Shown here one piece after another: positions 38,843-49,233 of a stretch of 59,081 nt of DNA. The DNA lies in assembly GCF_009765735.1 (NCBI RefSeq), contig NZ_LMUW01000088.1, positions 1 to 59,081 on the forward strand, in the 5' to 3' direction. This stretch comes from Xenophilus sp. L33. GTDB lineage: Bacteria; Pseudomonadota; Gammaproteobacteria; Burkholderiales; Burkholderiaceae_C. The notes beneath the pieces were generated by a model. The model was not told the DNA's origin, made no database searches, and was given only the letters and a program-made list of their open reading frames with translations. The position numbers and the translations under genes were made by a program. The first letter of the stretch is position 1; each line of letters starts with the position of its first letter.

Positions 38843-41479
38843 TTGGAGTCCGTGAACGCCGATGTGAAAGCCGCCTCGACCGACCCCTACGAGGCCTTGC
38901 GCGAACGCCGGCGCGCGGTCTTCGCGCTCGGGCAGGGCGCGACCGATGCGTCCGGGCCCGAAGACGCCGGCCCGTTCTGCGCGCTGGCGCTGTCCGGCGG
39001 CGGCATCCGCAGCGCGACCTTCTCCCTCGGCGTCATCCAGGCGATCGCACTCAGCAGCAGGTCGGCCCAGGGCGACACGCCCGCGACGACCTACCCCGCG
39101 TCGCTGCTCTCGTCGATCGACTACCTGTCGACCGTCAGCGGCGGCGGCTATGTCGGCGGCTTCCTCTCGAGCCTGTTCCTGCCCGGGCGACTGCAGACCT
39201 CCGCCGCGCCGCAATCCGACGCGACCGCCGCCGACAACGCCCTGCAGGCCCTCAGCGTCGAACCGCCCGGCCGCATCCATGCCGACCGGCCGGCCAGCGA
39301 CGCCGACTGGGTCCGCTTCCCGCTCGCCTGGCTGCGCGACAACGGCCGCTACCTGTCGCCGACCGGCGCCGGCGACATGGCCTACGACATCGCGCTGGCG
39401 ATCCGCAACTGGATCGCGGTGCAGTACGTCATCGGCACCATCTTCGTGATGGCCTTCGCGCTGCTGGCGGTGCTGCGCGGCCCGTTCTGGCTGCTGGCCG
39501 CCCTGGCCGACCTGCCGGTGCTGCCGATCCCGCCGTTGAACGAGACCCTGGCCTTCGAGATGTGGTGGGGCCCGACCGCCTACCTGCCGCTGGCGACCTT
39601 CCTGCTCTGGGCCTGCCCGACCGGCCTGGCCTATTGGTGGGCGGCGCGGCAGGGCCCGAAGGTGCGGCCGAGCGCCGCCTCGCTCGGCACCCTGCTGCTG
39701 GTGGTGCTGCTCTACCTGCTGTCGCGTTTCGACCCGATGCCGGCGCGCGTGAGCACCGAGCTGGGCTTCGCGGTGCTGCTGTTCCTGAGCCTGCTGTTCT
39801 ACGGCGCGGCGCTCGCCTCGACGGCGGTCAAGGGCGAAGGCGCCGAGGTCGCGCAGCGTGTGCTGCTCACCCGCTGGCTGCGCGCCGCACTGATGCTGAC
39901 CGCGGCGCTCACGGTGCTGGCGGTGCTGGAGGCGCTCGGGCAGTCGATCTACCTCTACTGGGCGCGCGGCGGCACCCTGGCGGCGCTGGTGACCTCGCTC
40001 GGCACCGCGGGCGTGCTCACGCTGCTGGTCAAGCGCTTCGCCACGCTGGTGAGCGGCCTGCAGGTCAAGGGCCTGACCTCGCGCATCCCGCTGATGACCC
40101 TGGCCGGCGCCGCCGGCGTGGTGATCATCCTGTGCGTCGCGCTGAGCTGGAGCTTCGCCTTCGCCTGGGTGCTGTGGGGCGGCGAGATGCCCTTCACCGA
40201 GCCGAGCGCCGAGGTGCCGCTCAGCTTCCTGGTGGTCGGCGCGTCGGTCTTCGGGCTGGCCTTCCTGACCGGCCTCTTCCCGGGCTTCATCAACCTGTCG
40301 AGCCTGCAGACGCTCTACGCGTCGCGACTCACGCGCGCCTACCTCGGCGCCTCCAACGGCCAGCGCTGCAGCAGCTCGACCAACGACCGCGACCGCAGCG
40401 CCGCCGAGCCGGTGCAGGACGACGACGTCGACCTCGCCGCCTTCCTCGATGCGACCGGTCGGCCGCGCTCGCTGGCGCCGCTGCACCTCATCAACGTGAC
40501 CCTCAACAGCACGGTCGATCCGGCCGAGCAGCTTGTGCAGCGCGACCGCAAGGGCCTGCCGATGGCGATCGCGCCGACCGGCTGCTGGATCGACGGCAAG
40601 CGCTTCGACTTCGCCGCGTCGCCGACCAAGGACATCGACCGCACGCCTTCGGTCGGCAAGTGGGTGTCGACCTCGGGCGCGGCGCTGTCGACCGGCCTCG
40701 GCCGCCAGACCTCGCTCGGCCTGTCGCTGCTGCTCGGCGCAGCCAACGTCCGGCTCGGCACCTGGTGGAACTGCCCGGGCGCCAGCCAGACCTCCGACGC
40801 CACCGGCAAGGTCGCGCGGCTCGGGCGCTTCCTCTTCACCACGCAGAGCTACCTGGCGGACGAACTGCAGGCGCGCTTCTTCGGCCTCAGGCGCGACTGG
40901 CAGTACCTGTCGGATGGCGGACACTTCGAGAACATCGCGCTCTACGAGATGCTGCGGCCGGCGCGCCGGGTCGGCTTCGCCTTCGCCACCGACGGCGGCG
41001 CCGACGGCGACTACCAGTTCAGCGACCTCGCCACGCTGATCCGCCTCGTGCGCATCGACTTCGGCATCGAGCTGGAGGTCGACACCAGCGCGCCGGACAA
41101 CGAGCACCTGGGCGGCCTCTTCGGCGTGCCGGAGGAGTTCCGCCGCTGGATCGCCGCGCAACGCGCTGCCGGCGCCGCGACCGGCCATGCCGGCGGCTTC
41201 ACCCGCCGCGCGGTGCTGCTGAAGGCGCGCTTCCCGGGCCAGCCGCCGCACTGCTGGGTGGTGCTGTTCAAGCCGGTCGTGACCTCGGATGCGAGCGCCG
41301 ACGTGATCCAGTATTCGCTCGCCAATCCGGACTTCCCGCAGCAGAGCACCGCCGACCAGTTCTTCGACGAGGCGCAGTGGGAAAGCCACCGCAAGCTCGG
41401 CATCGACAACGCGCTGAAGGTGCTGGACCCGACGATCCGCGCGGCGCTGCGGGACCACACGCACAGCGCGCTGATCTGA
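38843..41479 (+). CDS. large membrane patatin-like phospholipase
   Basis: An 878-residue protein. The patatin oxyanion motif is GGGIRS at 52-57, the nucleophile is S99 ([13 protein letters not shown]) and the catalytic Asp is D691 ([15 protein letters not shown]). The two parts of the dyad are about 590 residues apart because residues about 195-495 hold roughly eight hydrophobic helices ([51 protein letters not shown]). A cytoplasmic or periplasmic domain of about 190 residues precedes DGG. Start TTG 38843 has GGGAGG 7 bases upstream; GTG 38852 is possible. It probably hydrolyses membrane lipids, but this is family inference. Confidence 0.88.
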   Translation: MESVNADVKAASTDPYEALRERRRAVFALGQGATDASGPEDAGPFCALALSGGGIRSATFSLGVIQAIALSSRSAQGDTPATTYPASLLSSIDYLSTVSGGGYVGGFLSSLFLPGRLQTSAAPQSDATAADNALQALSVEPPGRIHADRPASDADWVRFPLAWLRDNGRYLSPTGAGDMAYDIALAIRNWIAVQYVIGTIFVMAFALLAVLRGPFWLLAALADLPVLPIPPLNETLAFEMWWGPTAYLPLATFLLWACPTGLAYWWAARQGPKVRPSAASLGTLLLVVLLYLLSRFDPMPARVSTELGFAVLLFLSLLFYGAALASTAVKGEGAEVAQRVLLTRWLRAALMLTAALTVLAVLEALGQSIYLYWARGGTLAALVTSLGTAGVLTLLVKRFATLVSGLQVKGLTSRIPLMTLAGAAGVVIILCVALSWSFAFAWVLWGGEMPFTEPSAEVPLSFLVVGASVFGLAFLTGLFPGFINLSSLQTLYASRLTRAYLGASNGQRCSSSTNDRDRSAAEPVQDDDVDLAAFLDATGRPRSLAPLHLINVTLNSTVDPAEQLVQRDRKGLPMAIAPTGCWIDGKRFDFAASPTKDIDRTPSVGKWVSTSGAALSTGLGRQTSLGLSLLLGAANVRLGTWWNCPGASQTSDATGKVARLGRFLFTTQSYLADELQARFFGLRRDWQYLSDGGHFENIALYEMLRPARRVGFAFATDGGADGDYQFSDLATLIRLVRIDFGIELEVDTSAPDNEHLGGLFGVPEEFRRWIAAQRAAGAATGHAGGFTRRAVLLKARFPGQPPHCWVVLFKPVVTSDASADVIQYSLANPDFPQQSTADQFFDEAQWESHRKLGIDNALKVLDPTIRAALRDHTHSALI

Positions 41480-41514
41480 ATCACGCCGCATGCCGCGACG
41501 GTAGACTGCGCCCC

Positions 41515-44100
41515 ATGTCAGGCCAGGCAGGTTCTCCAGTCAGCCGGCTGCTCGCCGCCGAGCGGCGACTGGCGGCGTTGCCGGATGCCGCTGCGCTGCA
41601 GCAAGGCGTGGTCGACGAAACCGCGCGCCTGCTGCGAGCCGATCGCGTGCTGCTGATCGACGGCGCCGCCGGACCTGCCCGCATCCTTGCCTGCCGCCTG
41701 CCCGCCGATGAAGACGCGCCGGCGCTGCTGTCCGCGATCGGCCCCTGGCTCGACGAGGCACGCCGCAGCCTCGACGCGGCCCTGCGCCATGGCCCCGAAG
41801 ACGCTGGCGCCATCGACCAGCGCTCCTGCCTGATGGTGCCGCTGCGGGTCCGGACCGAGCTGCTCGGCCTGCTGTATGCCGACGTCAAAGGCTCTCGCGC
41901 TCGCTTCGACGACTCCCACCGCGACCTCATCGCGCTCCTGGCCGATCGCGCCGCCGCCGCGCTGCTGCGGCATCGGATGGACGACGAGGCGCTGCAGGCG
42001 CGCCAGCAGCAGGCCGCGGCCGCCGACGTGCTGCAGGTGATCAGCCATTCGACCGAGGATGCGCAGCCGGTCTTCGACACCATCCTCGAAAGCTGCCAGC
42101 GCCTCTTCGCCGGTGCCGAGATGGGCATCACGCTGAACGGCGAGGACGGCCTGGTGCGGCTCGGCGCGCACCTCGGCTCGGCCCGCGAGCAGCTGGCCGG
42201 CCTCTATCCGCGGCCGCCGGACCTGTCGCCGGTCGGGCGGGCGATGTCCGGCATCGAGATGGTCCACCTGCCCGACGTGCTGGCCACACCCGGCCTGCCG
42301 GAGGCGATGCGCATGATCGGCGAGCGGGTCGGCAACTACTCGGTGATGAACGCACCGCTGCTCTGGCAGGGCCGCAACATCGGCTCGATCCATGTCACGC
42401 GGCATCCGCCCTCGCCCTTCTCGCCGCGCGAGCTCGAACTGCTCGAGACCTTCGCCGACCAGGCCGTGATCGCGATCCAGAACGCCCGGCTGTTCCGCGA
42501 GACCCAGCAGGCGCGCGCCGATGCCGAGGCCGCCAACGAAGCCAAGAGCGCCTTCCTGGCCACCATGAGCCACGAGATCCGCACGCCGATGAACGCGGTG
42601 ATCGGCATGAGCGGCCTGCTGCTCGACACCGCGCTGGACGCCGAGCAGCGCGACTACGCCACCACCATCCGCGACTCCGGCGACGCGCTGCTGACCATCA
42701 TCAACGACATCCTCGACTTCTCGAAGATCGAGGCCGGCCGGATGGACATCGAGGCGCATCCCTTCGACCTGCGCGAATGCATCGAGTCGGCGCTCGACCT
42801 GGTCGGCACGCGCGCGGCCGAGAAGGGCATCGACCTCGCCTACGTCTTCGACGGCGAAGTGCCCGAGGCGGTCAGCGCCGACCTGACCCGGCTGCGCCAG
42901 GTGCTCCTGAACCTGCTGGCCAACGCGGTCAAGTTCACCGAGGCCGGCGAGGTGGTGCTGGGCGTCTCGGCCGAGGCGGCCGCCGACGGGCGCACAACCT
43001 TGAAGTTCGCGGTCCGCGACACCGGCATCGGGCTCACGGCCGAAGGCATGGGCCGGCTCTTCCGCTCCTTCTCGCAGGCCGATTCGAGCACCACCCGCAA
43101 GTACGGCGGCACCGGGCTCGGGCTGGCGATCAGCAAGCGCCTGGCCGAGCTGATGGGCGGCCGCATGTGGGCCTGCAGCGACGGACCGGGCCGTGGCTCG
43201 AGCTTCTTCTTCACCATCGCGGCGCCGGTCGCGCTGCTGCCGCCGAGCCGCCGCCATGCCATCGCCGATGCCCAGCCCGAGCTGGAAGGCCGGCGCCTGC
43301 TGGTGGTCGACGACAACGCGACGAACCGGCGCGTGCTGTCGCTGCAGGCCGCCCGCTGGGGCATGCCCGCGCGCGACACCGGCTCGCCGCTCGAAGCGCT
43401 GCGCTGGCTCGAGGAAGGACAGGTGTTCGATGTCGCGATCATCGACATGCACATGCCCGAGATGGACGGCATCGACCTCGCGCGCCGCATCCGGCAGACG
43501 CAGCCCGGGCTGCCGCTGGTGATGTTCAGCTCGCTCGGCCGGCGCGAGCCCGGCGACACCGGCGGCCTGTTCGACGCCTCGCTCGCCAAGCCGATCCACC
43601 AGTCGCAGCTCTTCGACACGCTGATCGGCCTGGCGCACCGCGACACCGGGGCGGCGCCCCTGCCGTCGGCACCCGCGGCGCCGACCCGGCCGTTGATCGA
43701 TGCCGGCATGGCGGCGCGCCATCCGCTGCGCATCCTGCTGGCCGAGGACAACGCGGTGAACCAGAAGCTCGCCCTGCGCCTGCTGCAGCAGATGGGCTAC
43801 CGCGCCGACCTCGCCTCCAACGGCTTCGAGGCGGTCGACTCGGTGCAGCGCCAGACCTACGACGTGGTGCTGATGGACGTGCAGATGCCCGAGCTGGACG
43901 GCCTCGACGCCACCCGCCGCATCGCCGAGGCGCTGCCGCCCGCGGCGCGACCGCGCATCGTCGCGATGACCGCCAACGCGATGCAGGGCGACCGCGAGAT
44001 GTGCATCGAGGCCGGCATGGACGACTACCTGAGCAAGCCGATCCGCGTCGACCGCCTGGTCGAGGCGCTCAACCGCGTGACCGCACGCAAGGACGACTGA
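41515..44100 (+). CDS. hybrid sensor histidine kinase, two GAF domains and two receivers
   Basis: An 861-residue soluble kinase with no membrane helix. Two GAF-like domains (about 15-165 and 180-325; [19 protein letters not shown] and [19 protein letters not shown]) lead by a short coil to HisKA with H353 ([19 protein letters not shown]), then HATPase ([24 protein letters not shown]). Two receivers follow, with D644 ([11 protein letters not shown]) and D788 ([11 protein letters not shown]). The signal is unknown; cytosolic GAFs bind small ligands. Only 3 bases separate its stop from the HPt gene, so it is the first step of the phosphorelay encoded here. Confidence 0.95.
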   Translation: MSGQAGSPVSRLLAAERRLAALPDAAALQQGVVDETARLLRADRVLLIDGAAGPARILACRLPADEDAPALLSAIGPWLDEARRSLDAALRHGPEDAGAIDQRSCLMVPLRVRTELLGLLYADVKGSRARFDDSHRDLIALLADRAAAALLRHRMDDEALQARQQQAAAADVLQVISHSTEDAQPVFDTILESCQRLFAGAEMGITLNGEDGLVRLGAHLGSAREQLAGLYPRPPDLSPVGRAMSGIEMVHLPDVLATPGLPEAMRMIGERVGNYSVMNAPLLWQGRNIGSIHVTRHPPSPFSPRELELLETFADQAVIAIQNARLFRETQQARADAEAANEAKSAFLATMSHEIRTPMNAVIGMSGLLLDTALDAEQRDYATTIRDSGDALLTIINDILDFSKIEAGRMDIEAHPFDLRECIESALDLVGTRAAEKGIDLAYVFDGEVPEAVSADLTRLRQVLLNLLANAVKFTEAGEVVLGVSAEAAADGRTTLKFAVRDTGIGLTAEGMGRLFRSFSQADSSTTRKYGGTGLGLAISKRLAELMGGRMWACSDGPGRGSSFFFTIAAPVALLPPSRRHAIADAQPELEGRRLLVVDDNATNRRVLSLQAARWGMPARDTGSPLEALRWLEEGQVFDVAIIDMHMPEMDGIDLARRIRQTQPGLPLVMFSSLGRREPGDTGGLFDASLAKPIHQSQLFDTLIGLAHRDTGAAPLPSAPAAPTRPLIDAGMAARHPLRILLAEDNAVNQKLALRLLQQMGYRADLASNGFEAVDSVQRQTYDVVLMDVQMPELDGLDATRRIAEALPPAARPRIVAMTANAMQGDREMCIEAGMDDYLSKPIRVDRLVEALNRVTARKDD

Positions 44101-44103
44101 CAC

Positions 44104-44451
44104 ATGCCCGAGCCCACCATCGACAGCGCCACCTTCACCGAGCTGCAGTCGGCCGCCGGCGCCGACTTCGTCAGCGAGCTGATCGACACCTTCCTCGAGG
44201 AAGCCCCGCCGATGCTGGCCGAGCTGCGCGCCTCGCTGGCCGCCGGCGACGCCGAGGTCTTTCGCCGGGCCGCCCATTCGCTGAAGTCGAACAGCGACAC
44301 CTTCGGCGCGCTGCGGCTCGGCGCGATGGCCCGCGAGCTGGAGCTGAAGGGCCTGGCCCACCAGCCGCCGCCGGACGCGACCGCGCTCGATGCGCTCGAA
44401 GCCGAATACCGCCGGGCCGCCGACGCGCTCGCGGGGTTGCGCGATGGCTGA
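44104..44451 (+). CDS. stand-alone HPt phosphotransfer protein
   Basis: A 115-residue four-helix HPt protein. The phospho-accepting His is H58 in [16 protein letters not shown], the normal HPt signature. It should carry phosphate from a receiver of the upstream kinase to the receiver of the downstream cyclase. The start follows the kinase stop by 3 bases, and its end overlaps the cyclase start by 8 bases, so the three proteins are made together. Confidence 0.95.
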   Translation: MPEPTIDSATFTELQSAAGADFVSELIDTFLEEAPPMLAELRASLAAGDAEVFRRAAHSLKSNSDTFGALRLGAMARELELKGLAHQPPPDATALDALEAEYRRAADALAGLRDG

Positions 44452-45520
44452 CCTGCGCAGCGACGCCGCCCGACTGCTGGTGGCCGACGACAACAAGGTC
44501 AACCGACGGCTGCTCGCGCGCAGCCTGGAGCTGCAGGGCCACAGCGTGGCCGCGGCCGAGAACGGCCGCATCGCGATCGAGATGCTGCATGCCGGCCTCG
44601 GCGGCGACGAAGCCTTCGACCTGCTGCTGCTCGACATGGAGATGCCCGAGATGAACGGCTTCCAGGTGCTGGAGCGCCTGGGCGCCGACCCGAAGCTGCG
44701 CGACCTGCCGGTGATCGTCACCTCCTCGCTCGAAGGCGTGCCCAACATCGCACGCTGCATCGAGCTGGGCGCCGAGGACTACCTCAGCAAGCCGGTCAAC
44801 CCGGTGCTTCTCAAGGCCCGCATCGGCGCCAGCCTCGAGAAGAAGCGCTTGCGCGACCTGCAAAAGGAACTGGTGCGGCGCTTCGCGACCTCGGAAGTGG
44901 CGCAGGACCTGCAGCAGTCCGGCTTCGCGCTCGGCGGCCGCCGGGTCGAGGGCAGCGTGATGTTCTCGGACATCCGCGGCTTCACCGCGCTGGTCGAGTC
45001 GCAGCCGCCGGAAGAGACCATCGGCCTGCTCAACGACTACTACGCGCTGATGTTCGACGCCATCAACGACCACGGCGGCGTGGTCAACCAGATGATCGGC
45101 GACGGCCTGATGGCCATCTTCGGCGCGCCGCTGCCGCTGCCCGGCCACGCGGGTGCGGCGGTTGCCGCCGCGCTGGAGATGGTCGACAAGCTGGTGCTCC
45201 TGAACGCCGGCCGCGCGGCGGCGGGCAAGCCGGCGATCCGCATCGGCATCGGCATCGCCACCGGCGAGATGGTGGCCGGCTACACCGGCACCCAGAAGCG
45301 CGCCACCTACACCTGCATCGGCGACACGGTGAATCTCGCGGCCCGGTTGGAGACGCACACCAAGGAGGCGCTGCGCGCGATCCTGATCGACGAGGCGACG
45401 CGCGCCGGCATCTCCGGGCCGGCCGGACTCGCGGCGCCCGTCGCGACCGAGGCGATCGGCGCGGTGGCCTTTCGCGGCAAGGCGGCGCCGGTCGAGGTGT
45501 TCGCGGTTTCGAAGGCGTGA
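44444..45520 (+). CDS. receiver-domain class III adenylate/guanylate cyclase
   Basis: A 358-residue output protein. The receiver comes first ([15 protein letters not shown]64 in [29 protein letters not shown]), then a short helical linker and the class III cyclase domain: metal Asp in [17 protein letters not shown], the second in [15 protein letters not shown], and [13 protein letters not shown]. The sequence suggests ATP (cAMP) but GTP is not excluded. The 8-base overlap with the HPt gene makes it the likely final acceptor of the relay, turning phosphorylation into a cyclic-nucleotide signal. No DNA-binding domain is present. Confidence 0.94.
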   Translation: MADLRSDAARLLVADDNKVNRRLLARSLELQGHSVAAAENGRIAIEMLHAGLGGDEAFDLLLLDMEMPEMNGFQVLERLGADPKLRDLPVIVTSSLEGVPNIARCIELGAEDYLSKPVNPVLLKARIGASLEKKRLRDLQKELVRRFATSEVAQDLQQSGFALGGRRVEGSVMFSDIRGFTALVESQPPEETIGLLNDYYALMFDAINDHGGVVNQMIGDGLMAIFGAPLPLPGHAGAAVAAALEMVDKLVLLNAGRAAAGKPAIRIGIGIATGEMVAGYTGTQKRATYTCIGDTVNLAARLETHTKEALRAILIDEATRAGISGPAGLAAPVATEAIGAVAFRGKAAPVEVFAVSKA

Positions 45521-45684
45521 CAAGGCCCGAGGGACGCGGAGAAGGCGAGCGCCCGGTTCCTACAGCCGGCAATTCCGGCGCCCTACAGCCGGGCGGCGCG
45601 ATCCGGACGATGCTCGCCATCTTGTGACCCAGGCGCCATGCCCGTTCAGGTGAATCGTTGACATCTCTTGCAAGCGCGAAGTCC

Positions 45685-46902
45685 ATGGCGATCGCGTGCC
45701 GCAACTGCGGCACCCTGCAAAGCGCGCCGGCCGAGGCGCGAGCGGGTTTCGTCCTGAACTGCGCCTGCTGCCGCAGCGAGCTGCAGCGACCGGCCCGCGA
45801 AGACCTCGTGCTGGCGCTGGCCGCATCGACCTTGCTGCTGCTCGTCCCCGCCAACCTGCTGCCCTTCCTGTCGACCTCGGTGGCCGGCGTCTCGCGCCAC
45901 AGCTGGCTCGGCTCCGCCGCGACCATCCTCTGGAACGAAGGCTGGGCCTGGCTCGGCATGGCGGTGGGCCTGTTCGTGGTGGTGCTGCCGCCGATCCGCT
46001 TCGCGCTGCTCACGCTGGTGCTGGGCTGCCTGCGCACCTCGGCGCGGCCGCCCTGGCTCGGCCGCGCCTTCCGCTACGCCAACCTGCTGCAGACCTGGGC
46101 GATGGCCGACGTCTTCCTGCTGGCGCTGTGGGTCGCGCATTCGCGGCTGGCGGCCACCATCTCGGTCTCGCTCGGCGCCGGCGCCTTCTGCTTCGTGCTG
46201 GCGGGGCTGGGCACCATCTTCACGCGGGCGGCGCTCGACAAGGGCGCGATCTGGGAGGCGATCGGGCCTGGCCGCGCGGCCGCCGACGCCGAGAACGCCA
46301 CGGCGCGCGGCGACGACATCGCCTGCCCGGCCTGCGACCTCGTGCTGCACGCCGGCTGCGAGGGCCACCACTGCCCGCGCTGCGGCGCCAAGGTGCATGC
46401 GCGGCAGCCGGAATCGATCAGCCGCGCCGCGGCGCTGACGCTGGCCGGGCTGATCCTCTACGCGCCGGCCAACATCTACCCGATCGCCACCTTGCCGATC
46501 GGCTTCACGCCGACCGCCTACACCGTCATCGAAGGCGTGCACGACCTGATCCAGGCCGGACTCTTCGGGCTGGCCTTCCTGGTCTTCTGCGCCAGCTTCC
46601 TGATCCCGATGCTCAAGCTGGCCGGCATCTCGTGGCTCATCTTCTCGGTGGTGCGGCGCTCCACCCGGCGCCTGAAGACCAAGACCCGGCTCTATTCGGT
46701 GGTCGACGAGATCGGCCGCTGGTCGATGGTCGATCCCTTCGTCATCGGCTGTTCGGTGCCCGTCATGCAATACAACGAACTCATCTCCGGCCGCGCCGAA
46801 GCCGGCGCCACCGCCTTCGCCGGCGTGGTCATCCTCACCATCGTCGCGGCGCAATGCTTCGATCCGCGGCTGCTGTGGGATGCAGCCGGAAAGGCGGCAT
46901 GA
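45685..46902 (+). CDS. pqiA: paraquat-inducible protein A (PqiA)
   Basis: A 405-residue inner-membrane protein of the Pqi lipid-transport system. Two Cys motifs (CRNCGTLQSAP and CACCR at the start, ACPACDLVLH and CPRCGAKVHAR in the middle) precede two repeated four-helix PqiA modules (LVPANLLPFLSTS and LYAPANIYPIAT). The start ATG 45685 is chosen over an in-frame TTG at 45658, since MAIACRNC is the normal beginning. Its stop overlaps the pqiB start (ATGA), and the gene order pqiABC is standard. Confidence 0.93.
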   Translation: MAIACRNCGTLQSAPAEARAGFVLNCACCRSELQRPAREDLVLALAASTLLLLVPANLLPFLSTSVAGVSRHSWLGSAATILWNEGWAWLGMAVGLFVVVLPPIRFALLTLVLGCLRTSARPPWLGRAFRYANLLQTWAMADVFLLALWVAHSRLAATISVSLGAGAFCFVLAGLGTIFTRAALDKGAIWEAIGPGRAAADAENATARGDDIACPACDLVLHAGCEGHHCPRCGAKVHARQPESISRAAALTLAGLILYAPANIYPIATLPIGFTPTAYTVIEGVHDLIQAGLFGLAFLVFCASFLIPMLKLAGISWLIFSVVRRSTRRLKTKTRLYSVVDEIGRWSMVDPFVIGCSVPVMQYNELISGRAEAGATAFAGVVILTIVAAQCFDPRLLWDAAGKAA

Positions 46903-48572
46903 GCGCCGAGCCCACGAGGCCCGAAGCCATTCCGACGCGCCGGCGCTGGCCGGGGCTGGTCTGGGCGCTGCCGCTGGCGGCGTTGATCATCGTGGTCTAC
47001 CTCGCGGTCCAGTCCTTCGCCGAGCGCGGCGTCGATGCGGTCATCAGCTTCGACACGGCCGACGGCGTCAAGGTGGGCGACACCAAGGTGGTCTACCGCG
47101 GCATCGACACGGGCCACGTCACCAAGGTGGTGCTGAGCCCGGACGGCAAGCGGGTCGACGTCACGGTGCGGCTCGACCCTAACGTCGAGCGCGCACTGGT
47201 CGCGAGCACCACCTTCTGGCTGATCGGCGCCAAGCCGGAGCTGACCGACATCGCCTCGCTCAAGGCGGCGCTGGCCGGCGTCACCATCGGCATGGCGCCC
47301 GGCGTCACCGGCGCGCCGACCCGGCATTTCGACGGCCTCGATGCGCCACCGATCGTGGTTCCCGGCACGCCGGGTTCGCATTTCACGCTCACCGGCGAGC
47401 AGCTCGGCCCGATCCGGGTCGGCTCCGACGTCTTCTACCGCGGCCTCGACGTCGGCAAGGTGGTCTCGGTGGCGATGGCCGAAGGCACCCGGCTCGGCGT
47501 CGGCATCTTCGTGCAGGCGCCCTACGACAAGCTGGTGCACGGCGACACCTCGTTCTGGATCGCCACGCCGGTGTCGGTGTCGCTGTCCGGCGGCAGCGTC
47601 AGCGCCCAGCTGTTCCCGGCGGCGGCGCTCTCGGGCGGGGTCGAGTTCGACACGCCGCGCGCCGACACGCAGGAGCCGCCGAGCCTCGACGGCAGCCGGT
47701 TCGTGCTGTACGCCGACAAGGGCGAGTCCCTCTCGGCCAGCCAGGGCCCGCAGGTGTTCTACGACATCGCGCTCGACGAGAGCGCCGGCAACCTCGCGAT
47801 CGGCGCGCCGGTCGACCTCGGCAGCTACCGCATCGGCTCGGTCAAGACGGTGCGGCTGCAGCTCGACGCCATGACCGGCGTGGTCGACACCCGCGTCGTG
47901 GTCGCGATCGAGCCGCGCCGGCTGAACCTCACCGGCATCACGCCGCCGGCCGACGGCAACTGGCAGAAGATCGCCGACGGCGCGCTCAACAAGCTGTTCG
48001 GCCGCCACTACCGCGCGGGCCTGTCGAAGAGCCCGCCGCTGATCGGCACGCCCTTCGTCGAGATCGACCGCGTCGCCTCCGCCGGTCCGGCCGCGCTGGC
48101 CTACGGCGGCGAGCACCCGCGGCTGCCCAGCCGGCCCGCGGTCGATGCCGGCGACGTCACCGACAAGCTCGGCGCGATCGTCGACAAGCTCAACGCCATT
48201 CCGCTGGCCGAGATCGGCGAGAACGTGCGCCAGGCCACCGGCCACCTGAACAAGCTGCTCGATTCGCCCGAGGTGGCCGACAGCGTCAAGCACCTCGACT
48301 CGACCCTCGACCAGCTCGACCACATGATCGGCGAGGTGCGTCCGCAGGTCGGACCGCTGGTCGCCAACCTCAACAAGGCGGCCGACCAGCTGCAGCAGAC
48401 CGCGGCCTCGGCCAACCGGGTGCTGGGCGGCGAAGGCGCCAGCCAGGACGCCGGCCTGCCCGACGCGATCCGCCAGCTCACCGAGGCGGCGCGCTCGATC
48501 CGCTCGCTGACCGACTACCTGGGCCGCCATCCGGAGGCCATCATCCGCGGCAAGCCGAAGGAGGGCCCATGA
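46899..48572 (+). CDS. pqiB: PqiB, MCE-domain lipid-transport protein
   Basis: A 557-residue protein with one N-terminal membrane anchor (GLVWALPLAALIIVVYLAVQ) and three MCE domains (about 40-130, 160-250 and 285-390), the PqiB layout. Motifs are GVKVGDTKVVYRGIDTGHV and IRVGSDVFYRGLDVGKVVSV. The C-terminal coiled-coil (KLGAIVDKLNAIPLAEIGEN, QVGPLVANLNKAADQLQQTA) should form the needle that spans the periplasm toward the outer membrane. The ATG overlaps pqiA and the stop overlaps pqiC. Confidence 0.95.
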   Translation: MSAEPTRPEAIPTRRRWPGLVWALPLAALIIVVYLAVQSFAERGVDAVISFDTADGVKVGDTKVVYRGIDTGHVTKVVLSPDGKRVDVTVRLDPNVERALVASTTFWLIGAKPELTDIASLKAALAGVTIGMAPGVTGAPTRHFDGLDAPPIVVPGTPGSHFTLTGEQLGPIRVGSDVFYRGLDVGKVVSVAMAEGTRLGVGIFVQAPYDKLVHGDTSFWIATPVSVSLSGGSVSAQLFPAAALSGGVEFDTPRADTQEPPSLDGSRFVLYADKGESLSASQGPQVFYDIALDESAGNLAIGAPVDLGSYRIGSVKTVRLQLDAMTGVVDTRVVVAIEPRRLNLTGITPPADGNWQKIADGALNKLFGRHYRAGLSKSPPLIGTPFVEIDRVASAGPAALAYGGEHPRLPSRPAVDAGDVTDKLGAIVDKLNAIPLAEIGENVRQATGHLNKLLDSPEVADSVKHLDSTLDQLDHMIGEVRPQVGPLVANLNKAADQLQQTAASANRVLGGEGASQDAGLPDAIRQLTEAARSIRSLTDYLGRHPEAIIRGKPKEGP

Positions 48573-49150
48573 AGCCAGCTGCATCCGGATGGCGCCTGGC
48601 GCCGTTCGCCCTGGCCCTGGCCACCCTGGCGGGCTGCGCCAACAGCCCGCCGACCGTCTTCTACACGCTGGAGCCGGTGCCTGCGGCGACTGCGACCGCG
48701 GCAGCGGCGCCGCCGGCGTCAAGCGATGCGGCGCCGCTGCGGGTCGACGCGGTGCGCCTGCCGCCGGTGCTCGCCCGGCCCGAGATCTACCTGCGCCAGG
48801 GACCCAACGAAATGCGGGTCGACGACTTCGCGCGCTGGGCCGCGCCGCTCGGGGAAATGATGCAGCGCACCTTGACGCAGGACCTGGCGAGCCGGCTGCC
48901 GCCCGGGCGGGTGGTCTACCCCGGCGCGACGCAGCCCTCGAAGGTCGCCGGCCTGACGCTCGACGTGCTCGCCTTCGAGGTGGCGGACGGCCAGGGAACG
49001 CTGTCGGCCAACTGGACGCTGGGGTCGCAGTCACGCACGCTGAAGCTGACGACGCCGGTGCAGGGCAGCGGGCCCCGCGCCATGGCCGAGGCGCTGAGCG
49101 CCCTGATGGGCCGGGTGGCCGACGACATCGCGGGCCACGCGGGCGCCTGA
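48569..49150 (+). CDS. pqiC: PqiC, outer-membrane lipoprotein of the Pqi system
   Basis: A 193-residue ABC-type transport auxiliary lipoprotein. Lipobox LATLAGC and NSPPTVFYTLEP directly follow a hydrophobic signal (FALALATLAGC). The rest is the usual PqiC/DUF330 fold (VRLPPVLARPEIYLRQGPNE, FARWAAPLGEMMQRTLTQDL). It caps the PqiB needle at the outer membrane. ATG overlaps pqiB by 4 bases. The 3' end is followed by two tandem GC hairpins and then the convergent SYLF gene. Confidence 0.9.
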   Translation: MKPAASGWRLAPFALALATLAGCANSPPTVFYTLEPVPAATATAAAAPPASSDAAPLRVDAVRLPPVLARPEIYLRQGPNEMRVDDFARWAAPLGEMMQRTLTQDLASRLPPGRVVYPGATQPSKVAGLTLDVLAFEVADGQGTLSANWTLGSQSRTLKLTTPVQGSGPRAMAEALSALMGRVADDIAGHAGA

Positions 49151-49172
49151 GCGGCTCCGGCCGGGACCTGGC

Positions 49173-49227
49173 CACTCCCGGCCTTGCCGGCCGGGACATG
49201 TTCACTCCCGGCCTTGCCGGCCGGGAG
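49173..49227. repeat. tandem hairpin repeat between convergent genes
   Basis: The 24-base unit starting CACTCCCGGCCTTG occurs at 49173-49196 and 49203-49226. Each copy folds: TCCCGGCC against GGCCGGGA, extended to CTCCCGGCC/GGCCGGGAG in the second copy (49205-49213 and 49219-49227), with loop TTGCC. It sits between the pqiC and SYLF stops. A bidirectional terminator or mRNA 3'-end protection is likely. No T-tract is visible, so rho-independent termination is not certain. Confidence 0.6.
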
Positions 49228-49233
49228 CGCCCC

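Noticed and set aside
37655..41491. Very long minus-strand open frame opposite the monooxygenase and patatin genes
   Set aside because: Arg/Gln/Ala-rich with no motifs; the plus-strand genes carry clear catalytic residues.
45559..45592. Direct repeat CCTACAGCCGG (two copies) before pqiA
   Set aside because: Only two short GC-rich copies, with no symmetry or link to a known regulator; likely chance.
45658..45684. TTGACA at 45658 as a -35 box or TTG start of pqiA
   Set aside because: A matching -10 would fall in the coding start, and the TTG start adds nine residues not typical for PqiA.
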